A stretch of 64,000 nt of DNA from Gnetum montanum (taxonomy: Eukaryota; Streptophyta; Gnetopsida; Gnetales; Gnetaceae). This document shows, piece after piece, positions 57,246 through 64,000 of the stretch; positions within the stretch are counted from its first letter, which is position 1, and each line of letters starts with the position of its first letter. The stretch spans positions 627,635-691,634 of the forward strand of contig MNCI01005370.1 of assembly GCA_015680685.1 (NCBI GenBank), in the 5' to 3' direction. The notes beneath the pieces are model-generated. The model did no database searches and was not told the DNA's origin. It saw nothing but the letters and a program-made list of their open reading frames with translations. Both the position numbers and the translations under genes were made by a program.

Positions 57246-57907
57246 NNNNNNNNNNNNNNNNNNNNNNNNNNNNNNNNNNNNNNNNNNNNNNNNNNNNNNN
57301 NNNNNNNNNNNNNNNNNNNNNNNNNNNNNNNNNNNNNNNNNNNNNNNNNNNNNNNNNNNNNNNNNNNNNNNNNNNNNNNNNNNNNNNNNNNNNNNNNNNN
57401 NNNNNNNNNNNNNNNNNNNNNNNNNNNNNNNNNNNNNNNNNNNNNNNNNNNNNNNNNNNNNNNNNNNNNNNNNNNNNNNNNNNNNNNNNNNNNNNNNNNN
57501 NNNNNNNNNNNNNNNNNNNNNNNNNNNNNNNNNNNNNNNNNNNNNNNNNNNNNNNNNNNNNNNNNNNNNNNNNNNNNNNNNNNNNNNNNNNNNNNNNNNN
57601 NNNNNNNNNNNNNNNNNNNNNNNNNNNNNNNNNNNNNNNNNNNNNNNNNNNNNNNNNNNNNNNNNNNNNNNNNNNNNNNNNNNNNNNNNNNNNNNNNNNN
57701 NNNNNNNNNNNNNNNNNNNNNNNNNNNNNNNNNNNNNNNNNNNNNNNNNNNNNNNNNNNNNNNNNNNNNNNNNNNNNNNNNNNNNNNNNNNNNNNNNNNN
57801 NNNNNNNNNNNNNNNNNNNNNNNNNNNNNNNNNNNNNNNNNNNNNNNNNNNNNNNNNNNNNNNNNNNNNNNNNNNNNNNNNNNNNNNNNNNNNNNNNNNN
57901 NNNNNNN
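57246..57907. other. Assembly gap (662 N)
   Basis: Undetermined bases. The outer end of D2 and its target duplication lie here. Confidence 0.99.
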
Positions 57908-58140
57908 TCAGTCGCCAAGTGTTCACCATGGAGAGAAACAAGTTGCAGTTGACACGTGTCCTTGGTAGTTGAGAAGTAGCCCATTTAGTTGACAAGTGGT
58001 CATTTTGGAGACAAAAAGGCTACAGTTGACAAGTGGCCTTGGTGGTGGTTATAATCACCACTTCAATTGAAAGGCTACAATTGTCATGAAATTACAACAT
58101 TTACAAGAAATATAAAATGAAGCCAAGTATCTAGTGCCTA
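57908..58140. repeat. Short diverged repeat after the gap
   Basis: GTTGACAAGTGGCCTTGGTG-like units occur four to five times between 57940 and 58050 (GTTGACACGTGTCCTTGGTA, GTTGAGAAGTAGCCCA, GTTGACAAGTGGTCATT). No gene. Confidence 0.55.
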
Positions 58141-58143
58141 TAT

Positions 58144-58383
58144 TTACCATAGGTTTAAATATTTATAGGTGAAATCTTCTATATGATTAAGCTCTGTCAC
58201 ATCACTCTTTATAGTTCTTTCCAAATCTTGATCTCCTTCAAAATTTTCATTGCAAGAACTTTCAATTCCCAAATTTTCAATCAAATCAAGATCTCCATTA
58301 GTATTTCTGATTTTTGTGTGGAATGAAGCTTCAATTAATCGGTATATCAATTCTCCCAGATTACTTTGCATCAATAGGATCAT
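58144..58383 (-). other. Short unrecognised ORF
   Basis: 79 codons, acidic (GDLDLIENLGIESS, ENFEGDQDLERTIKSDVTEL). Lies downstream of the PP2C fragment on the same strand. No family recognised; it could be 3' untranslated sequence or part of an older repeat. Confidence 0.25.
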
Positions 58384-58708
58384 CTATTTTATCCAAATCA
58401 ACGCTGCCTCCGTAGGATAATGGATGGAATAAATTATCTGCACACAAGACATCCTTATTTGAAGAAAATCGGAAGGTAGGGTAAAGAACTTTGGAATCAA
58501 TGGCGTTATTCGGAACATGATCCCATAGTTTACTTCCTACCTGCCACCGTAAAACAAGGCCCTGCCACGTTGTATAACATATGCATTCGGTTCATAAGCC
58601 TCAGCAGAAAAAAAAACGCAGAAAGGATTATCTCCTCGTCTTCACTCCTGGCCGCAGTGTAGATCTCGTCCTCCATCCACGCGCTATGGCCGCTGTCTCA
58701 TTCGCCCG

Positions 58709-59490
58709 TCACTCGCCATCTGTCTTGCTATTTCTGGAGCACGCGTAGGCACTCGCACTAGTGCTCGCAGCGCAACGGCTCGCGCGCAAGACGGTGCTCA
58801 GACTGATGCACACGAAGACGGCAACGGCAGAGACCAGAACAATTCCCGTAGCGGCGCTCACGGCCGTTGCAGTGACGGCGGCGGCAGCAAGATGATTTTC
58901 ACCGCAGGTGCCCATCAGCAAGGGTTTTAAGGGTTTGCAGGTAGTGGATTTGCATTTCCCTGTAACTGTTATTGCATTGAACAAGGTTGTAGAGAGGGTT
59001 TCAAAAAATTCCGGTGAAAATATTCGAAGAGAGGAAGCCATCATATCCAGCTTCTCCGCAGGCAATTTCAAAATGTTTCCTTCCACCCTCAGCTCTGAGG
59101 AATATATGTCCACAGGAACAGAAATGCAATTCAAACCATGGTTATTCTTCCTAGATAATTTTGAATGATGGTCCAAGTAAATCGCAATTACTGTAATGTC
59201 ATCATGGAAATGGCATCGAATGCCCTTCTCAATCTCTCTAAGGTCTGAATATCTCATTTCCCACTTCCTTGCTGCACGTTCGAGAGTAGCTCTAACCAAC
59301 CCTTTTGCGATACCCGTTCGTGGATTATTGTGCACAATGTCAACTGCCTGATCATCTGAAAGTTGCTCCCATAAGCCATCTGATGCGAATATAAGAAATT
59401 TGTCCTGAGGTCTAAGCTCCCTCACATGTATAGATGGTCCCAGTGATTCCAAGATAACCAGGTTCCTCCTATCGGTGTCCCCTCAGTGCC
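58709..59490 (-). pseudogene. PP2C protein phosphatase, C-terminal exon (clade D-like)
   Basis: C-terminal part of a plant Mg/Mn-dependent Ser/Thr phosphatase of the PP2C family. [20 protein letters not shown] then [20 protein letters not shown] contain the SDGLW metal-site motif, and the segment ending [14 protein letters not shown] contains the final DD..T motif. [13 protein letters not shown] between them is typical of clade D. No start codon for the whole protein: an in-frame TGA at ~59487 precedes the exon, and the upstream two-thirds of the enzyme are not in the window. Beyond the catalytic domain the frame runs ~150 residues further, ending with an Ala/Val-rich hydrophobic run ([20 protein letters not shown]) that could span a membrane, and a basic tail. 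Either the last exon of a split gene or a truncated pseudogene; I favour the latter weakly. Confidence 0.8.
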
Positions 59491-59579
59491 ACGGCCCTTA
59501 ATTTCCTTGATTTTGCATGCTTTTGTGCTCTAGTTTATTGTATAGCATACTCCCATGGATAGGCCTTTTTTTAAATGAT

Positions 59580-60600
59580 AATTTAAGGTTTCGTTTTTGT
59601 CTGAATGCCAACAAGGAATGAAATCCCATGGAATGGTAAGATTTTTGCATATGGACAACATGGTCCTTGGAAGGAGGCTCTACAACCTTTGTGGATTGGT
59701 TGGTTCAAGGATGCAAGTCGGACAAGGCCTCTAAGATTTTGAGACATTCAACCATGCCTTTGTGGATGTGAACCAATTAGCAAAAGCTTGTCTTAATCAA
59801 CATGGTAGACTTCAAGGTGAAGAAACAAAATCTCAACAATCTCTTTTAAATTTTTCAAAAATCACCATAACCTTATAAAGCCTGATCCATTAAATGGCCA
59901 AAATGGGCCAACACTTAGAGGTACTTATCTTAAGGCTATGAATCCTAATATTTCAATTTGGTTGAGAAGAACTCCAAACCTACTAACACTAAATGACTAC
60001 TTTAGTGATGCTATATAGTTAAAAAAAATAGTTAAACTTAAATCATGAAGATATTATCACAAGAATTTTCTCAACTTAAAGTATTATTGAGGGCATCTCG
60101 TATTAAAATAGAGTAAGAGTTAGAAAGAAAAGAATCTAAAAAGGGACAGTTAATGAGAGACTTGTCCAAAAAAGTAATGAAACTAGAAAAAGCTTTGGGA
60201 AAAAATAAAATCAAGGAAGAAAAGAAAAATAAAAAACATAAGCATCAACATACTAAATTAGTAGATTTTTAGGATGAAAGTGATCTTACTATGTACAACT
60301 TCCTTGATATTGAATTAGATAATGAGCTATCTAGTGTTCATTATGCAAGAAAATCTTCTAAAAATGGATCTAGTGATACCTTTTCTCTATCATGTTTCAA
60401 GGAAGATATATTGTTAGATGAAGAGTTTAATAACAATGAGGAAAATGGATATAATCTACAATCAAAGGAAAAATTAACTACTTCTAGACCTTCAAACATT
60501 ATTTCTAATTCATCTACTAAGAGGAAGGTTTTTGAACCAAGTAGAAAAGAGAAAAATAAAAGTAAATAATACTAAGTAGAGAAAAGTACTCAAAATCAAA
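59580..60600 (+). pseudogene. gag: Element H gag region, decayed
   Basis: Fragments such as DPLNGQNGPTLRGTYLKAM (~59890-59945) and a Lys-rich helical segment (60110-60250) are followed by an open stretch 60291-60569 rich in Asn, Ser and Lys. The gag assignment is by position before protease, not by a clear capsid motif. No zinc knuckle seen. Confidence 0.45.
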
Positions 60601-60614
60601 CTTTTAATAAATGG

Positions 60615-61355
60615 ATGAAGAAACCAAGCTTATATGGATATGGAGAGTATAATCTAATTGAGGATTTCAAACATGTCAAGGCCAATATTAGTATTTATCA
60701 ATTATTACAAATAGGATATCAGCAAAGAAAGGCTTTAGAGCTTATTAAATATAAAAGGAGAGTTGGGAAGTCAGAGTTAAGCTATGTATCTAACATTGAT
60801 AAGACAACAAAAACTAGCTATGATTGCATGCTTGATAAAGAAGCTTCTCCTTTTCTTTTGATAATGAAGTTAAAGGATAAATATCTTCATAACTATTTGA
60901 TTGATTCTGGAGCTACTTCTATTCTCATGCCATTGTCTATATGCAAAAAATTTAGTTTTATTCTTGAACAATCCAATAAAAAGATCGTTCAAGTGGACAA
61001 TAGTAGAGTGAAGATTGTGGATCAGCTATCCAATGCTTTATTAGTAATTGCTTCTAAACCCCATATAAAAAGTAGAGTAACTATTCAAGTAGTTGATATA
61101 GTAGATTCACATAGTCTTCTATTGAGTAGAAGTTGGACTAAGAATTTCTCAAATTACATATCAAAAAATTATTCACACATGTGGCTACCTTGGAAAGGGA
61201 AGTTGAATCAAATATACATATATAGTGAACCTTTGATAAATGAAAATATAACTTTAAATGGGAAGAATAAAGTCATTGAAACAAGAGCTTTTGAACCCAA
61301 AATTTACACACTTCAAGAAGTTTATATCTCTAAAAAAAGAGGAATTTCAAAATGA
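60615..61355 (+). CDS. PR: Element H aspartic protease
   Basis: 246 open codons. LHNYLIDSGATSILMPLSI holds an intact D-S-G-A active site (60903-60914), followed by KIVQVDNSRVKIVDQLSNAL and VVDIVDSHSLLLSRSWTKNF, the usual second half of a Ty3 protease with an L-L-G/S-R-x-W ending. The N-terminal ~90 residues are unassigned. Codon use is AT-rich, like the rest of H. Unrelated in sequence to the D-D-G-T protease of A, B and C. Confidence 0.75.
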   Translation: MKKPSLYGYGEYNLIEDFKHVKANISIYQLLQIGYQQRKALELIKYKRRVGKSELSYVSNIDKTTKTSYDCMLDKEASPFLLIMKLKDKYLHNYLIDSGATSILMPLSICKKFSFILEQSNKKIVQVDNSRVKIVDQLSNALLVIASKPHIKSRVTIQVVDIVDSHSLLLSRSWTKNFSNYISKNYSHMWLPWKGKLNQIYIYSEPLINENITLNGKNKVIETRAFEPKIYTLQEVYISKKRGISK

Positions 61356-61770
61356 AAGTAAATAAAAATTATACTTTGATGGTTCTTGTAACTCCAAAGG
61401 TGTAGAAGAGTAGTTCTAGTAAAAGATGATTCCCCAAATATTTTAAAGGAAATTCATCTATCTTTCTCTTGTACTAACAACAAGGCTGAATATGAAACTT
61501 TGAGTATTAGAATTAAAACAACATTGGAAAAAGAAGTTAAGGTAATCATCATAAAAGGAGACTCAAGATTAGTTTGTGAACAGATTAAAGACCATTGTGT
61601 AGTAAAAAGCTCGTTCTTGCGACCCTAGAAACAACTTGTCTACAAAATGTTAAATCAAATTCATCATTATAAAATAGAACATATTGGTAGAGAAGATAAT
61701 TATATAGCAGATGATTTAGCAATGGCAGCTTCAACATTAGATGTGAAAAGGATAGAAAATTATGAAGGAG
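61356..61770 (+). pseudogene. aRNH: Element H RNase H located between protease and RT
   Basis: YFDGSCNSKGVEE (~61376) shows the first catalytic segment. In another frame CTNNKAEYETLSIRIKTTLE and VIIIKGDSRLVCEQIKD follow, then HIGREDNYIADDLAMAAS near 61730. This is the order of an archaeal-type RNase H (D-G-S, N-N-x-A-E-Y-E, G-D-S, D..A-D). Here it precedes RT, whereas in A, B and C it follows the first RNase H. One stop and at least one shift. Confidence 0.72.
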
Positions 61771-61994
61771 TATTGATTGAGAATGAACATTAGCAATCAG
61801 TACCAAATAACATAAAGCATTTACAAGTATTCAAAAATGATGATCAATTACTTAGGTTCTTGAGGAATAATATAGAATTAAAAATTCAAATTATATCTAA
61901 AAAAATGTCAAGATTTAAAAGAAATTTCATTCCCAAAAATGTGATTTATTACAAACATGAATTTAGCAAAAAATTTCTTACCGGAAAAGATATA

Positions 61995-62960
61995 TAGAAT
62001 CCAGATGATCAAGCTCATGAAGTAGTGAATTTTAGATCTACTAAGATACCAAAGATATTAAATGTCACAAAGGAAGACAACTTAGTTTTCAAAAAAATTA
62101 TTCTTAATCTTAAAAATAAGTTGGAAAATTTTGCTTGCTCTTACAATGATCTTAAAGCTTTCAGACTAGATGTAATGACACATAAAATTCCTTTAGTAAA
62201 CAATTGTAAGACAATTAAGATAAAACAAAAGAAATTTAATCCATCATTTAAACCAACCATAAAATCTAAGATCAAGAAGTTATTACAAGCCTAAATTTTA
62301 TATCTAGTTTGATATTCAACATGGCTTGCGAATCTTGTTCCAGTAAGGAAAAAGAATGACAATATTAGGCTTTGTGTAGATTTCAGAATTTGAATGAAGC
62401 CTCTAAAAAGGATAAATACCCATTTCCTAGAATTGATAAAATGTTGATAAAAGTTTTAGGTTATCAAGTATATTCTTTCCTAGTTGGTTTTTCAGGCTAT
62501 AATCAAATTATGGTAGATAAGAGTGATAGATATAAGATAGCATTTATCACCAAGTGTGGAACTTTCACCTACCAAAGAATGCCATTTGGATTGTTAAATG
62601 TTGGAGCTACTTTTCAAAGAGTAATAGATTTAGTATTTAAAGGTTTAATAGGTGACTTTGTTGTGGTTTATTTGGATGATATCACCATCTTTTTGAAAAA
62701 AAAAATGAAGATCATATTGGTCATCTCCAATAGGTTTTTGATAGATGTCATGAGTATGGTATTTCATTAAATCCTAAGAAATGATCTTCAGGGTTAAATA
62801 TGGAAGTCTACTAGACCATGTAATCCATCAAGAAGGAATTGCTATAGATAACTCATGAATTCAAGTAGTACAGAATATCAAGCATCCTACAAGTAAAAAG
62901 TCTCTTAGATCTTTATTTGAAAAGATAAATTTCATTAAGAAATTTATCCTTGGATTCACT
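61995..62960 (+). pseudogene. RT: Element H reverse transcriptase
   Basis: A lead-in (62025-62294, open) with NCKTIKIKQKKFNPSFKPTI, then NLVPVRKKNDNIRLCVDFR, LNEASKKDKYPFPRIDKML, FLVGFSGYNQIMVDKSDRYK, FTYQRMPFGLLNVGATFQRV and the catalytic VVVYLDDITIF with YLDD at 62669-62680. Palm motifs are intact. A shift at ~62385 and stops after 62770 break it. It belongs to a Ty3/gypsy group distinct from A, B and C. Confidence 0.85.
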
Positions 62961-63470
62961 AAAATTACTAAATCTTTGATGTATATGCTCAAGAAAGATA
63001 TCCCATTAAGAGAAGCACCAAAATCAAAGAAAGCTTTAGTAGAAATTAAAAAAGCTATTCAAGAAGCTCCATACTTGGTAAAACCAAAATTGAAGGGAAA
63101 GTTATGGTTATATGTTTTTACTTCAAATAATTTAGTTGCCTCTATTTTAACTCAAAAAGATCAAGATCAAGATGAACCAATTGGATTTTTTTGGTATCAA
63201 TTGAAAGCTTTGAAATTAAATTATTCATACTTAGAAAAATAGGCATTTCTAGTCATTAAAGCACTTCAGCACTTCAAATATTACTTCGAAAGCTCATTAG
63301 TTTACATTACGCTAATAGAGCCTATGATTAAACAATTCTTAGCTTAAAATGAAATTGGATTGAAAAGAGGGAAGTGGCTTATAAAGCTTCAAGGTTTCAT
63401 ATTTTCATTAGAGATATGTAAAACCATTAAAGAAATGGGATTAGCCAAGTTAATGGCTAGAGAATAAGTA
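62961..63470 (+). pseudogene. RNH: Element H RT-linked RNase H, decayed
   Basis: KSKKALVEIKKAIQEAPYLV, LWLYVFTSNNLVASILTQKD, DEPIGFFWYQLKALKLNYSY and FLVIKALQHFKYYF match the first RNase H region. The position expected to be Asp in the first motif reads Thr/Ser (FTSNN), so catalysis is doubtful. One TAG at 63241. Confidence 0.7.
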
Positions 63471-63639
63471 TGTGTGCTTAAGACTCATGAAGGAAACTGG
63501 TATGATGAAATTCTAAAATTTCTTAACATGAGGAAAGTTCTAAAAATTTTAACTACAAGTTAGAAAAGAGCTTTCTTTAAAAAAGAAAATAAGTTTGTGG
63601 TTAAAGAAAAAGTCTTATATAGAAAGGATTTCAAAGGTA

Positions 63640-64000
63640 TTTTGTTGGAATGTGTTCACAATGATCAAATTAATCCTATCTTAGAACAATTCCATGATCA
63701 TTCTAATTTGTTTCATGAGTCTCTTAAATCTACTATGCAACATATACTCCACTACGATTTTTACTAGCCTATTATGTACCAAGATATTAGTTTAAGGATT
63801 GAAAGATGTTACAAACATCAAGTTCATGGGCCAAAAATCAAAAAGGCCATAGCACCTCTAAAATCGATAATTGCCGATAGACCATTTTTGCAATTGGGCT
63901 TAGATTTTATTGGTGAAACTACTCCTTTGAGAGCTAGACATAAGTTTATTCTTATAGAAATTGACTATTTTACTAAATGATGTGAAGTAAAAGCTCTAAG
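63640..64000 (+). pseudogene. INT: Element H integrase, cut by the window end
   Basis: QFHDHSNLFHESLKSTMQHI and HYDFY correspond to the HHCC region, then CYKHQVHGPKIKK and LQLGLDFIGETTPLRARHKF with FILIEIDYFTK reach the first catalytic Asp (GLDFIGE). The remainder lies beyond the window. Confidence 0.75.

Noticed and set aside
57137-57995. Three long ORFs of 250-270 codons across the gap
   Set aside because: They are read through 662 undetermined bases and have no real coding content.
58686-58748. Start of a plus-strand gene ([10 protein letters not shown]..) in the GC-rich patch
   Set aside because: Ends at a stop after 20 codons with no obvious donor site. The minus-strand PP2C frame explains the patch better.

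Overview
The window is nuclear DNA of a land plant with a large, repeat-rich genome. It consists almost entirely of LTR retrotransposons of the Ty3/gypsy superfamily at several stages of decay, plus one fragment of a plant clade-D-type PP2C protein phosphatase gene. A gymnosperm or similar large-genome plant fits the nested, slowly eroded elements, but that is a guess. I see no tRNA, rRNA or intact host gene.

Layout. Positions 1-25459 hold two decayed same-strand copies of one Tat-like Ty3/gypsy family (pol carries a second, archaeal-type RNase H). Copy A is gag-PR, a long insert, then RT-RNH-aRNH-INT, ending in a stub of 3' LTR. It abuts copy B, a 5'-truncated gag-PR-RT-RNH-aRNH-INT with a 3' LTR. 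Positions 25460-39260 contain older debris: two inverted copies of a different LTR (D1, D3), a possible chromovirus remnant (E), a minus-strand chromovirus-like pol with one LTR (F), and a gag-PR fragment (G). Positions 39712-57051 are element C, a complete 17.3-kb minus-strand member of the A/B family with matching 1.59-kb LTRs, a polypurine tract and a near-perfect 5-bp target duplication. C sits inside another D-type LTR (D2), which itself sits inside the D3 element. After a 662-base assembly gap come the PP2C fragment (58709-59490, minus) and a further plus-strand Ty3/gypsy element H (about 59580 to the window end).

Main discovery. Between protease and reverse transcriptase, elements A and C both carry a multi-exon gene on the opposite strand to gag-pol. 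In C it runs from 46751 to 50745 on the plus strand. Several candidate introns have consensus borders, and four junctions join in phase. Its product combines a degenerate FCP1/NLI-type HAD phosphatase-like domain, a second conserved domain, a charged coiled-coil-like stretch and a very acidic tail. The same exons, in the same order and antisense, can be read in A (8290 down to about 4816) despite heavy divergence, so the gene belongs to the family and is not a single capture. Short tandem repeats of one family flank this block on both sides and recur after integrase. Copy B lacks the block, with its junction at these repeats. A candidate 3' splice site sits just before RT in A and C, and more weakly in B, so gag-PR and RT may be linked by splicing out the block.

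Decay. A and B are strongly CpG-depleted and full of stops. C is CpG-rich, and several of its stops are TAG where a sister copy has Gln, as expected from deamination of methylated cytosine. None of the elements appears fully coding-competent.
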